Source: Chloroflexota bacterium
GTDB taxonomy: Bacteria > Chloroflexota > Anaerolineae > Anaerolineales > UBA4823
Reading direction: 5' to 3'
Assembly (NCBI GenBank): GCA_029265355.1
Contig: JAJUJL010000035.1
Coordinates: 1 to 34,694 of the forward strand
DNA length: 34,694 bases
Each line of letters opens with the position of its first letter. Position 1 is the stretch's first letter. Positions 16,334 to 23,970 of the stretch are shown in pieces. Under the pieces are notes generated by a model that worked only from the letters and a program-made list of their open reading frames with translations, was not told the DNA's origin and made no database searches. A program made the position numbers and the translations under genes.

Positions 16334-17035
16334 TCATGGCGTCGCCGATGGACGCGGCGTCGCCGACGGGCGCGGCGTCCTGGTGGGCGTGGCGGTCGGC
16401 GCCGGCACGACGATCACCAGGAATAATCCGTCTTTGAAGTTGCTGCGCGCCTCGGTTGCCAGCACCCAGTTGCTGCGGTATTCTCCGGGTTGGGTTGGCG
16501 CTCTCATGCGCAGGGTGATATCGACAATCTGGTTGGGTTGTACTTCGCGACCCAGCGGAACTTCGGTTGGCGCGCCGAAAGCATTTCCAGCGTAGAAACG
16601 CAGCCAGTAACCCGGTGTCCAGGTGGCTTCGCCGGCGTTCTGCACCTGCCAGGTCATGGTGAAAACCTCCCCGGGCAGGAAGCTTGTCCCATCGGGGATG
16701 CTCTGGGAAATCCAGCGGGCAATATTGCTCAGGTTGGCAGTGCCGGTGATGGTTTGGGTTGCGGTCAGAGTTGCCGTTGCTGCTGGCGAGGTGGGGCTGG
16801 TTGTGGGTGTATCCGAAAGCGCCAGGGTTGCTGTGGCGGTGGGCGGCAGCGTTGCCGTGGGCGTGAGCGCCAGGTCGCGCGTCACCTGGGCCAGCACCGT
16901 GGCGGCTGCCTCGGTGCGCACGCTGTCTGGATTGATCGTGGGTGCCGCAGGTGTTGACGATGGACCGCAAGCGGTCAACGCTAACAAACTGAGCAGCACG
17001 ATGGTTGTTATCGCAAAGCCAGGTTTAGAACGCAT
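16334..17035 (-). CDS. Lipoprotein with NBR1-type Ig-like domain
   Basis: A 233-residue protein. I start at 17035 (MRSKPGFAITT) because AGGAGG lies seven bases upstream; a longer in-frame opening has no such site. The lipobox LTAC at residues 20-23 predicts diacylglyceryl modification and membrane anchoring. A Thr/Pro/Ala-rich linker (about 50-95) is followed by an Ig-like domain resembling the central FW domain of NBR1, common in Chloroflexota surface proteins: PGEVFTMTWQVQNAGEATW, PLGREV, then MRAPTQPGEYRSNW. The C-terminus is a PTATPT/PRPSATP tail encoded by short tandem GC repeats. It is divergent from the LuxR regulator. A carbohydrate- or protein-binding surface role is likely. Confidence 0.85.
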   Translation of the reverse strand: MRSKPGFAITTIVLLSLLALTACGPSSTPAAPTINPDSVRTEAAATVLAQVTRDLALTPTATLPPTATATLALSDTPTTSPTSPAATATLTATQTITGTANLSNIARWISQSIPDGTSFLPGEVFTMTWQVQNAGEATWTPGYWLRFYAGNAFGAPTEVPLGREVQPNQIVDITLRMRAPTQPGEYRSNWVLATEARSNFKDGLFLVIVVPAPTATPTRTPRPSATPRPSATP

Positions 17036-17109
17036 AGGAACCTCCTTGGGTTGGGAGCCGCGCCATCCGGCTGTCGTAGCAAGCCTCGGACGCTTCGGCA
17101 TCCACACCT

Positions 17110-17153
17110 CGAGATCATCTGGTTTCAGGAAAGCAGTCAGCAGTATGATCTCG
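17110..17153. promoter_or_regulatory. Inverted repeat in the lipoprotein/LuxR divergent region
   Basis: CGAGATCAT (17110-17118) and its exact complement ATGATCTCG (17145-17153) are 26 bp apart, and a related CGAGATT occurs at 17196-17202, next to the LuxR promoter. A dimeric regulator such as the neighbouring LuxR protein could bind here. No direct evidence. Confidence 0.35.
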
Positions 17154-17200
17154 TGGTCTCGTTTGGTAATTCTACATCAATACGCCCCAAACGATCGAGA

Positions 17201-17228
17201 TTGTTCGAGTTGCCTGTCCAAGTATAAT
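17201..17228 (+). promoter_or_regulatory. Promoter of the LuxR regulator, leaderless
   Basis: TTGTTC (17201-17206), a 16-bp spacer and a perfect TATAAT (17223-17228). The ATG begins seven bases after the -10, so the mRNA should start at or beside the start codon. There is no Shine-Dalgarno, which supports leaderless translation. Confidence 0.7.
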
Positions 17229-17235
17229 ACCAGTT

Positions 17236-19905
17236 ATGCCTTCTTCTCGTCTGTTGGCTTCCAAGTTCTTTCGACCCACCCCGCCTGCCAGGCGAATTGC
17301 GCGCCCTCACTTGCTGCAACGATTGAATGAAGGCCTGGCAAGCGGCAGCCTGCTCACCCTGATCTCCGCTCCGGCAGGCTATGGCAAAAGCACGCTGGCT
17401 GCGGAGTGGGTGGCGCAAGTCGACCGCCCGGTCGCCTGGCTTTCGCTCGAAGAAGCGGATGATGAGGCGCTGTGCTTCTGGACTTATTTTCTTGCCGCCC
17501 TGCAGTCGCTAAAGCCTGGCTTGGGCGCAGAATCGGCCGCCGCCCTTGCCGCGGGGCAGCTTCCGCCGCAGGAGGCGGTGCTGGGTGAGCTGGTAAACGG
17601 CCTATCGGCATTGGAACAACCCTGCCTGTGTGTGCTGGATGATTTTCACCATATCCAGGATCCAGCGGTGCTCAACCTGCTGCAGGGATTATTGGCCCAC
17701 CAGCCGCCACAGTTTCACCTGGCGCTGGTGACGCGTGAAGACCCGCCCCTGCCGCTGGCCCGCCTGCGCGCTCAGAGGCTGCTCACCGATGTCCGCCTGG
17801 CTGAGCTGCGGTTTTCCAGCAGCGAGATCGAGCAATTCCTGCATTCGGTCATGGGATTGGAGCTTTCGGCGCAGCAGCTTGCTCACCTGGAGGAGCGCAC
17901 CGAAGGTTGGATCTCTGGTTTGCAATTGGCGGGCCTGGCGATGCAATCTGCTGCAGCTTCCTCCGGAAGGGATGCGGTCGCGAAGCTGATCGAGTCGCTC
18001 AGCGGTGGCCATCGTTTCTTCCTGGCATACCTGACCGAAGAGGTGCTCAAGCTCCAGCCTGTTGAAGTGCAGGACTTTCTATTGAGGACCTCGATTTTGT
18101 CAAAAATGACCGGTGAGCTGTGCGAGGCAGTCACCGGTATGCCGGCTGGCGCGGCTCGCCTGGAAGCGATGCTGGCTGCCAATTTGTTTATTATTCCGCT
18201 GGATAGCGAGGGAAGCTGGTACCGCTACCATCACTTATTCGCCGAACTGTTGAGCACACAACTCCGCCGGCATCACGCCATGGAATTGCCCGAACTGCAC
18301 CAGCGCGCCAGCCGCTGGTTTGAGATGCAGCAGATGCCCTCCGAGGCGTTGGAGCATGCCCTGGCAGCCGGTGATTACCCGCACGCGGTCAATCTATTGG
18401 AGAAGCACGCCTGGAGCCTGCTCAACCAGGGGTATGTGCGCAAAGTGGAGGCCTGGGTAGGACTTATCCCGCCAGAACTGCTCGCCAGCAGCCCGCGCGC
18501 TTACCTGGATTTCGCCTGGATGCACATGCTGCGGGGTGGTTTCCGCCATGTGCCGCCATACCTGCTCCAGGCGGAAGCTGCCGTGCGATCCCTTACACCT
18601 GATGCGCACGAAACACTCAATTTGCAAGCGGAATGCCTGGCTCTGCAGTCCAACCTGCTTCAAACACAGGGCGATCCTGCTGGCAGTCTGCAGGCTGCCA
18701 AACAGGCTTTGCAGCTTGCCTCGCCAGACAATGTGCGCGTGACCGGCCTGGCCTGGTTGGGATATGGCGCAGCCCAACGCATGCGCGGCAATTTCGACGA
18801 GGCGTTTGCCGCGCTCCGGCAGGCGGTCGCTGCCAGTCAGCGCTCGGGAGATGTGGTCACAGGTATGCTGGCGGTCTCTCATTTGACCCTGATGGCGCTG
18901 CAGTACGGGCGGTTGCGCCTGGCAGCCGAGGTAGCGCTGCAATCCCTGGCGCACCTGGAAGCGGCGGGGGGCCCACTGCCGCCCATCGTGGGGGCGGTTT
19001 ACGGCGCGTTGGGGCAAATTTACTACGAATGGAACCGGCTGGATGAAGCCCGGCAGCACCTGCTGGAGGGCATCCGCCTGGGCGCCTATTCTGGTCACAA
19101 TGCCTCGGTGATCTATTCGAAGACCACCCTGGCGCGCCTGCACCAGGCAAAAGGCGATTTGGAAGCGGCGGTCAGGCTGCTGGAAGAGGCCGCGGCGCTC
19201 TTTGAGCGCGGCGCACCTGGCTGGGTGCGCCCGGGGCTGCTTGCCTGCCAGGTGCGTTTGCGCCTGGCTCAGGGAGACCTGGCAGCAGCCGAGGCCCTGC
19301 TACTGCAAAGCGGCGTGGCTGCGGGGGACGAGATCACCCACCAGACGGATGCCATTCACCTGGCCTGGCTGCGACTGATGTCTGCGCGCAAAGATGCGGC
19401 TGCATTGACCCTGGCGCAGCGCCTGCGCGCCTCGGCGCAGGCCGGCCATCGCGATGGCACGCTGTTGCAGACGCTCGTGTTGGGCGCTCTCATCCAGGCG
19501 GGCAAACCGGAAGCAGCGCGAAGCTGGCTGGAACCTGCCATTGACCTGGCTCGGCAAGAAAGCTACTGGCGCGTTCTGCTAGATGAAGGCGCACCGTTGG
19601 CTGCCTTGCTGCAGCGCCTGGGTGAGACCAGTTTGCTGGCGCTCTTTCCCGGTGTGGTTTCAGCAGAAAGGCGTAATGTTGATGCTCCTGAACAGCGGTT
19701 GCAGCCATTGATCGAGCCGCTCAGCGAGCGCGAGCTGGAAGTGTTGCGCCTGCTGGCTGCCGGGCTGACCTACGACGAGATTGCCGAGAAGCTGGTGGTC
19801 AGCCTCAATACGGTGCGTTTCCATGTCAAGAGCATTTACGGCAAGCTGGGTGTGGATAAGCGCGCTCGAGCGATCCAGGCAGCGCGGGAAGCGGGTTTGC
19901 TCTAG
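17236..19905 (+). CDS. MalT-like STAND ATPase regulator with C-terminal LuxR HTH
   Basis: An 889-residue regulator of the MalT/LAL class. It begins LLASKFFRPTPPARRIARPHLL, typical of the family, with Walker A APAGYGKST at 45-53 and Walker B LCVLDDFHH at 131-139. A long helical TPR-like sensor region spans about 330-800. The C-terminal 66 residues (824-889) are a LuxR helix-turn-helix beginning PLSERELEVLRLLAAGLTYDEIAEKL and ending GVDKRARAIQAAREAGLL. In relatives, ligand plus ATP triggers oligomerisation and promoter activation. It is divergent from the Ig lipoprotein and directly upstream of the flavodoxin operon, so either could be its target. The inducer is unknown. Confidence 0.93.
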   Translation: MPSSRLLASKFFRPTPPARRIARPHLLQRLNEGLASGSLLTLISAPAGYGKSTLAAEWVAQVDRPVAWLSLEEADDEALCFWTYFLAALQSLKPGLGAESAAALAAGQLPPQEAVLGELVNGLSALEQPCLCVLDDFHHIQDPAVLNLLQGLLAHQPPQFHLALVTREDPPLPLARLRAQRLLTDVRLAELRFSSSEIEQFLHSVMGLELSAQQLAHLEERTEGWISGLQLAGLAMQSAAASSGRDAVAKLIESLSGGHRFFLAYLTEEVLKLQPVEVQDFLLRTSILSKMTGELCEAVTGMPAGAARLEAMLAANLFIIPLDSEGSWYRYHHLFAELLSTQLRRHHAMELPELHQRASRWFEMQQMPSEALEHALAAGDYPHAVNLLEKHAWSLLNQGYVRKVEAWVGLIPPELLASSPRAYLDFAWMHMLRGGFRHVPPYLLQAEAAVRSLTPDAHETLNLQAECLALQSNLLQTQGDPAGSLQAAKQALQLASPDNVRVTGLAWLGYGAAQRMRGNFDEAFAALRQAVAASQRSGDVVTGMLAVSHLTLMALQYGRLRLAAEVALQSLAHLEAAGGPLPPIVGAVYGALGQIYYEWNRLDEARQHLLEGIRLGAYSGHNASVIYSKTTLARLHQAKGDLEAAVRLLEEAAALFERGAPGWVRPGLLACQVRLRLAQGDLAAAEALLLQSGVAAGDEITHQTDAIHLAWLRLMSARKDAAALTLAQRLRASAQAGHRDGTLLQTLVLGALIQAGKPEAARSWLEPAIDLARQESYWRVLLDEGAPLAALLQRLGETSLLALFPGVVSAERRNVDAPEQRLQPLIEPLSERELEVLRLLAAGLTYDEIAEKLVVSLNTVRFHVKSIYGKLGVDKRARAIQAAREAGLL

Positions 19906-19996
19906 GCGCGGCCTGAAAGTCCTCTCCATCCTGCCGTCGCTTATGCCGTTTTTGCAATCCTGAATAGACAAAAGAAAACTACATTCTATGCTTGCC

Positions 19997-20055
19997 ACGG
20001 ACTACATCATGATGTAGTCCGTTTTCTTGTCCAAATGTGTACACTGTAAGCGTAA
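19997..20055 (+). promoter_or_regulatory. 26-bp perfect palindrome and promoter before the flavodoxin operon
   Basis: A palindrome with 13-base arms (left arm ACGGACTACATCA, 19997-20009) and no loop is followed by TTTTCTTGT, then a -10-like TACACT (20040-20045) and GTAAGCGTAA. The palindrome covers the expected -35. ACTGTAAGCGTAA at 20043-20055 matches 4626-4638 exactly. The palindrome may be an operator, and with its T-tract may also terminate the LuxR transcript. Confidence 0.55.
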
Positions 20056-20072
20056 TCGGAAAGGAAATCAAA

Positions 20073-20309
20073 ATGAAACCGGCTTTTGCCAATTCTCACC
20101 TGTATATCTACCGGCTGCAGATCAAAGGGCAGTTGGATGATGATTTTCTCCCTTCCTATTGTCCACCGGGCACCAGGCTGCAGCGCCAGGGCGAACTCAC
20201 GATCCTGGCAAACCTGCACACCGACCAGTCCGGCATCCTTGGACTGGTGCGGCGCCTGCACAACCTGGGCTGCACCCTCCTGGAAATGACCGCCCAACCA
20301 GCGGAGTAA
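20073..20309 (+). CDS. 78-aa protein, first gene of the flavodoxin operon
   Basis: The start at 20073 (MKPAFANSHLYIYRLQ) follows GGAAAGGAA; a slightly longer opening would start inside the promoter. The protein has a beta-rich first half (YIYRLQIKGQL), a CPPGT turn and an ending DQSGILGLVRRLHNLGCTLLEM. This resembles a small-protein pattern I recall (VRGxLDxxW...TxLxGxVxDQAALHGLLxRIRDLGLxLLSV), often encoded beside other small membrane or redox genes. There is no signal peptide and no metal motif apart from two isolated cysteines. Fourteen bases separate it from the next start, so it is operonic. Function unknown. Confidence 0.75.
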   Translation: MKPAFANSHLYIYRLQIKGQLDDDFLPSYCPPGTRLQRQGELTILANLHTDQSGILGLVRRLHNLGCTLLEMTAQPAE

Positions 20310-20323
20310 AGAAAGGAAAGACC

Positions 20324-20968
20324 ATGACAGCTAAAGCCATTTCTCGCCGCAACGCCCTGCAGGCTGCTGGAGTCACACTGGCAGCCGCGGTGGTGACTTG
20401 CTCTGGGCTGGGATACGCCGCCACACGCTCGCCAGAAACCGAAACACCAGAACTCATTCTAGGAAAGGAAAACCTGATGAACAAACGTGTTCTTGTCGCC
20501 TACGCCACCCGCGCTGGTTCTACCGTCGAGGTGGCGACTGCCATTGCCGAAAGCCTTGCCGGGCGCGGCTATACGGTGGATGTAAAACCAGTCAAGGAAA
20601 AACCCAATCTGGCCGACTACCAGGCGGTTATCCTGGGCAGCGCCATCCGCATGGGAAGCTGGCTGCCCGAGGCGGTCGACTACGTTAAAGTCAACCAACA
20701 GACTCTGAGCCAACTACCGGTGGCTTTGTTTACCGTGCACATGCTCAATACCGGCGACGATGAAGCCAGCCGCGCCAACCGCTATGCCTACCTGAAAGAG
20801 GTGCGCCCGCTGGTTAAGGCGGTGGACGAGGCCTATTTTACCGGCAAGATGGATTTCTCACGCCTGTCTTTCATGGATCGCTTCATCTCCAGCATGGTCA
20901 AAGCGGTCGAATCGGACCAGCGCGACTGGCAAAAAATCCGCGCCTGGGCAGCCAGAATCTTTGCATAG
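20324..20968 (+). CDS. Flavodoxin-domain protein with twin-arginine signal and second internal start
   Basis: The 214-residue form starts at 20324 after GAAAGGAAAG. Residues 7-9 are SRR, followed by NALQ and a hydrophobic stretch to about 33 ending YAAT: a Tat-type signal. The flavodoxin begins at residue 52 (MNKRVLVAYATRAGST); residues 61-67 form the FMN-phosphate loop, and IRMGSWLPEAVDYV and DFSRLSFMDRF fit the HemG-like flavodoxin family. AGGAAAGGAA sits just before the ATG at 20477, so a 163-residue cytosolic form could also be made. Relatives donate electrons or act as menaquinone-dependent protoporphyrinogen oxidases; an exported form is unusual. Nine bases separate it from the next gene. 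Confidence 0.85.
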   Translation: MTAKAISRRNALQAAGVTLAAAVVTCSGLGYAATRSPETETPELILGKENLMNKRVLVAYATRAGSTVEVATAIAESLAGRGYTVDVKPVKEKPNLADYQAVILGSAIRMGSWLPEAVDYVKVNQQTLSQLPVALFTVHMLNTGDDEASRANRYAYLKEVRPLVKAVDEAYFTGKMDFSRLSFMDRFISSMVKAVESDQRDWQKIRAWAARIFA

Positions 20969-20977
20969 GAGAAAGAA

Positions 20978-21856
20978 ATGAACGCACATCCTGCGCTCAA
21001 ATGGCTCGTGCCGCTGATCTTTTCCCTGGCCCTGGTTGCTGCCCTGGCAGGCATCTGGCCTGGCGAGGGGCAGCCTTATCCGTTGACCAGCTTCCGCGGC
21101 GAGCAGGTGACCATCAATGCTCGCGGGCTCTATTATTGGGATACGGTTAGCTCCGCTGCTCAAATGCAAGCCAATGACCTGGTGACGCTGGTTTTGGGCC
21201 TGCCGCTGCTGGCGGTTTCCTACTGGCTAACATGGAAAGGCTCACTGCGCGGCCGGCTGCTGCTAGCCGGTACGCTGGGCTTTTGCTTGTACACGTATGC
21301 CAGTATGTGTTTTGGTACGGCGTACAACCCGTTTTTCCTGGTCTATGTGAGCCTGTTCAGCTCGAGCCTGTATGCCTTCATCTTGAGTATGATGTCTTTC
21401 GACTTGAGGACTTTGCCAGCGCATTTCTCTGAGAGGCTGCCAAGGCGAGGCATCGCAGCCCTATTGTTCTTTGCGGCTGCCTTTCTATCCTTCGCCTGGC
21501 TGGGGCGCATCCTTCCCACAGTCTTCGGGGATGCTGCGCCAGCGCTGGAAAACACCACCAGCATGTTCATCCAGGCTATGGACCTGGGTCTGATTGTGCC
21601 CCTGTGTGTGTTGTCTGGAATCTTGCTGCTGCGCCGCAATGCCTGGGGTTACCTGCTGTCCTCGGTGGGCTTGATGAAATTCTTGACCCTGGGTACCGCC
21701 GTCGGGCTGATGGGTCTCAACATGGCGCGGCTGGGTGCGCCAGTCAGCATGGTGGAATTGGGCATTTTCCCCAGCCTGGCGCTGATCAATGTTATCATGA
21801 CGATCATCTTGCTCAAGAACATATCTGCACATACCAATCAAGGAATAGCTTCATGA
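20978..21856 (+). CDS. 292-aa polytopic membrane protein A
   Basis: ATG after AGGAGAAAG. About eight hydrophobic segments are visible (near 9-26, 66-86, 91-113, 117-139, 156-180, 196-218, 221-248, 257-281). The loop after the first helix (about 27-65) is polar and carries FRGEQVTINARGLYYWDTV. The same pattern (HGETVEIYGQGLYRND) occurs in the next gene, which has the same length, so the two are tandem paralogues. No transporter, cytochrome or enzyme motif is recognisable; histidines for heme are scarce. The loop should face the outside, where an exported flavodoxin would be. Function unknown, likely a partner of the flavodoxin. Confidence 0.8.
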   Translation: MNAHPALKWLVPLIFSLALVAALAGIWPGEGQPYPLTSFRGEQVTINARGLYYWDTVSSAAQMQANDLVTLVLGLPLLAVSYWLTWKGSLRGRLLLAGTLGFCLYTYASMCFGTAYNPFFLVYVSLFSSSLYAFILSMMSFDLRTLPAHFSERLPRRGIAALLFFAAAFLSFAWLGRILPTVFGDAAPALENTTSMFIQAMDLGLIVPLCVLSGILLLRRNAWGYLLSSVGLMKFLTLGTAVGLMGLNMARLGAPVSMVELGIFPSLALINVIMTIILLKNISAHTNQGIAS

Positions 21857-22731
21857 GATACTCGACAACGCTGCACCTGCTCTCTTTCATTGTTGCCATA
21901 TTGGCCGCCGTCTATGCCGGGGTTGGCTTGTTCTCCCAGGGTGGGGATGGACCGTTTTCTTTCACCAGCGTGCATGGCGAGACGGTGGAGATTTACGGGC
22001 AAGGGTTGTACCGCAACGATGCCTCCTTCAAAGCGCCCATTTTTCGCGGCACCGATGCAGCCACCTTGTTCGTGTGTGTGCCGCTGCTTTTGTTGGCGAT
22101 CGTTCTGGATCGCCGGGCAGGACTGCGCAGCCGCCTGTTCCTGACCAGCATACTGGTTTACTTTTTATACAACTCAGCCTCGCTGGCATTGGGCGCCTCC
22201 TACAACGACCTGCTGCTGATCTACATCGGCTCGGCTTCTGCCAGCTTGTTCGCATTCGTGTTGGGGTTCCGTTCGATCGATTTGCAAGAACTGGAGGCGC
22301 AGACTTCCACCCGTATGCCGCGTCGCTGGATCAGCGGATTTCTGTTCCTGGCCGGGCTGTCACTCGTCATCTGGCTGGTGGATATCCTCACCGCCCTCTC
22401 GCAGGGCACAGTGCCGCCCACGCTCGATCACTACACCACCGAGGTGACCTATATGCTGGACCTGGCAGTCATCCTGCCCTCGGCGATACTTGCTGGGGTG
22501 TTGGCCTGGCGGCGGGAGCCGCTGGGCACGCTGCTGGCCAGCATTCTGATCACGCTGAATATGACGGTCGGGCTGGTGGTCGTCAGCCAGTCGATGATGC
22601 AGGCGCGGGATGGGATCGTTCTCGCCCCGGGAGCGTTTGTCGCATACGTGGCGCCGTTCGTCACGCTCAGCTTGATTGCGGTTGGCCTGTTGGTCAGCAT
22701 CTACCGCAACCTGGGGATCGCGCACGCTTGA
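21853..22731 (+). CDS. 292-aa polytopic membrane protein B, paralogue of A
   Basis: Starts at 21853 in an ATGA overlap with the stop of gene A; a longer opening inside gene A is rejected. It has the same length and helix layout. Shared features include FTSVHGETVEIYGQGLY against LTSFRGEQVTINARGLY, a paired DAATLFVCVPLLLLAI/NDLVTLVLGLPLLAVS second helix, and RGLRSRLFLTSIL-like versus GSLRGRLLLAGTL. Divergence is substantial, so the duplication is old or each half has its own role, possibly as a heterodimer. It ends one base before the convergent GyrI-like gene. Function unknown. Confidence 0.8.
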   Translation: MRYSTTLHLLSFIVAILAAVYAGVGLFSQGGDGPFSFTSVHGETVEIYGQGLYRNDASFKAPIFRGTDAATLFVCVPLLLLAIVLDRRAGLRSRLFLTSILVYFLYNSASLALGASYNDLLLIYIGSASASLFAFVLGFRSIDLQELEAQTSTRMPRRWISGFLFLAGLSLVIWLVDILTALSQGTVPPTLDHYTTEVTYMLDLAVILPSAILAGVLAWRREPLGTLLASILITLNMTVGLVVVSQSMMQARDGIVLAPGAFVAYVAPFVTLSLIAVGLLVSIYRNLGIAHA

Positions 22732-22732
22732 G

Positions 22733-23377
22733 CTAAATTTTTGCCACCGGGTGACGCAGCACGGTTTTGAGCTTCTCTGGAGCCGCTTTGCGCGGGTCGC
22801 CCAGGTAGATTTCGTGATGTTTGCCTCCGTGCCCTACCAGGTCGCGATAGCCATTCGCCACCATGAAAGCCTGCATTTTCGCCAGCGTCTCGAGCTCCGT
22901 AGCATACGGGCCAAGGTGCATGGTTTGCACGCACAGACCTTCTTCGAAACCATCCAGGCGCAGGCGGGCGAATCCGGGCTGGTCGCCCTTTTTCTTGCGC
23001 ATTTGCGCCAGCGCTTCTTCGAAGATGTGAGGTGTGATCAGGTCGGGCACCAGGATCATCAGCGTGTAAACCCAGTTGTCTTTTACCTGGAAGTCGAACA
23101 CGCCATCGCGCACATCCCATAGCCCTTCCAACGCCATCACCGGATAGTCGATCGGATCGCTCTTGCGTTGCTTGAGCATGAATTTGAGCGTGTAGGCCGC
23201 GCCGTACAGAGCCTGCATATTTTCCTCGAAGATGGGTGATATACCCGGTTCCATACCGGTCTCGACCGCGCCGTCGATCATCAGGAAGTTGAAGCGCGGC
23301 ACGATGATTGTTTCGATCTTTTTGGCTGAGGGTGAATAATAGGCTTTCAAATCTTTTTTCAAATCGAGGGTTCGCAA
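22733..23377 (-). CDS. GyrI-like small-molecule-binding domain protein
   Basis: A 214-residue stand-alone GyrI/AraC-effector-domain protein. TTG start at 23377 after GAGGAG, no ATG being available. Motifs include IIVPRFNFLMIDG near residues 24-36, FEENMQALYGAAYTLK, ALEGLWDV, and QTMHLGPYATELETLAKMQAFMVANGY near 150-180, followed by GKHHEIYLGDPRKAAPEKLKTVLRHPV. Such proteins bind hydrophobic compounds and some hydrolyse cyclopropanoid toxins. It heads the minus-strand stress cluster, with a 115-bp repeat 80 bases upstream of its start. Confidence 0.88.
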   Translation of the reverse strand: MRTLDLKKDLKAYYSPSAKKIETIIVPRFNFLMIDGAVETGMEPGISPIFEENMQALYGAAYTLKFMLKQRKSDPIDYPVMALEGLWDVRDGVFDFQVKDNWVYTLMILVPDLITPHIFEEALAQMRKKKGDQPGFARLRLDGFEEGLCVQTMHLGPYATELETLAKMQAFMVANGYRDLVGHGGKHHEIYLGDPRKAAPEKLKTVLRHPVAKI

Positions 23378-23456
23378 TTTTTCACTCCTCTCGATTCATC
23401 GGATAACAAAGAGTCTATTGATCCCATCGTACGGCGTATATAGAGTATAACCGGAA

Positions 23457-23571
23457 TAGGTGTTTCGCCGGAAGTGTTTTTACAAAAATGTGAACGAGCA
23501 CCGGCGAAATCCTGGAGTAAACCGCCGACGCGATGGCGGATTTACTCTAAACGCTTTCGGCGGTTTACTTA
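23457..23571 (-). repeat. 115-bp structured repeat, copy 1
   Basis: Identical to 24887-25001 except at two positions (23510 and 23553), both copies in the same orientation. Left arm GTTTCGCCGG pairs with CCGGCGAAAT (G-U at the end); AGTAAACCGCC can pair with GGCGGATTTACT or GGCGGTTTACT. Ends are TAGGTG and TTACTTA, weakly inverted. It lies 80 bases upstream of the GyrI-like start. The 23378-23706 gap (329 bases) contains only this and the hairpin at 23612-23704. It could be a MITE or REP-like element; no transposase is nearby. Confidence 0.85.
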
Positions 23572-23611
23572 GCCACTGCTGTTTGCCCCCTGTTTGCGTG
23601 GTCAATTAGCG

Positions 23612-23704
23612 TGAGTTCGGGATTACAAGGAACGTGGTTTATTGAGGTAGCTTTGGGCGGCGAAGCCGCCCAAAGCTACCTCCAAACCCCTTTTCCCGAA
23701 CTCA
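23612..23704. repeat. 93-bp nested inverted repeat
   Basis: Outer arms TGAGTTCGGGA (23612-23622) and TCCCGAACTCA (23694-23704) are perfect. Inner arms of 18 bp (23644-23661 and 23665-23682) surround a GAA loop. The element ends two bases before the HhH gene's stop. It could terminate the upstream operon, but there is no T-tract; the nested structure suggests a small non-autonomous element. Confidence 0.75.
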
Positions 23705-23706
23705 AA

Positions 23707-23937
23707 TTATGCGTCTTCTGCGGACTGGGTAAATGAAATGCCACGCTCAACCATCGCCTGGCGCAGTGTCTCCAGCGCCTTGGGACCCATGCCGTGCAGC
23801 GACAGGATTTCACGCTCGCTGAATGCGGCGAGCTGCGCCAGGCGCACGATACCCACGCTGGCAAGCGCCCGCTGAGCTGGTTTCCCCAGCCCAGCGGGTA
23901 AGTCGCTTTGCTCTGAGTGCTGCTGTTTACGCGCCAT
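23707..23937 (-). CDS. Small helix-hairpin-helix DNA-binding protein
   Basis: I start at 23937 (MARKQQHSEQ), since GGAG is about ten bases upstream; a start at 23946 would leave no spacer. The 76-residue protein has a basic N-terminus and one HhH/RNA polymerase alpha-CTD-like fold: LGKPAQRALASVGIVRLAQLAAF followed by ILSLHGMGPKALETLRQAMVERG. Such proteins bind DNA non-specifically. It is downstream of the PhnB-like gene by 33 bases. Function otherwise unknown. Confidence 0.82.
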   Translation of the reverse strand: MARKQQHSEQSDLPAGLGKPAQRALASVGIVRLAQLAAFSEREILSLHGMGPKALETLRQAMVERGISFTQSAEDA

Positions 23938-23970
23938 CCGCTTCATGCTCCAGTTGCGTGGAAGCCAGCT

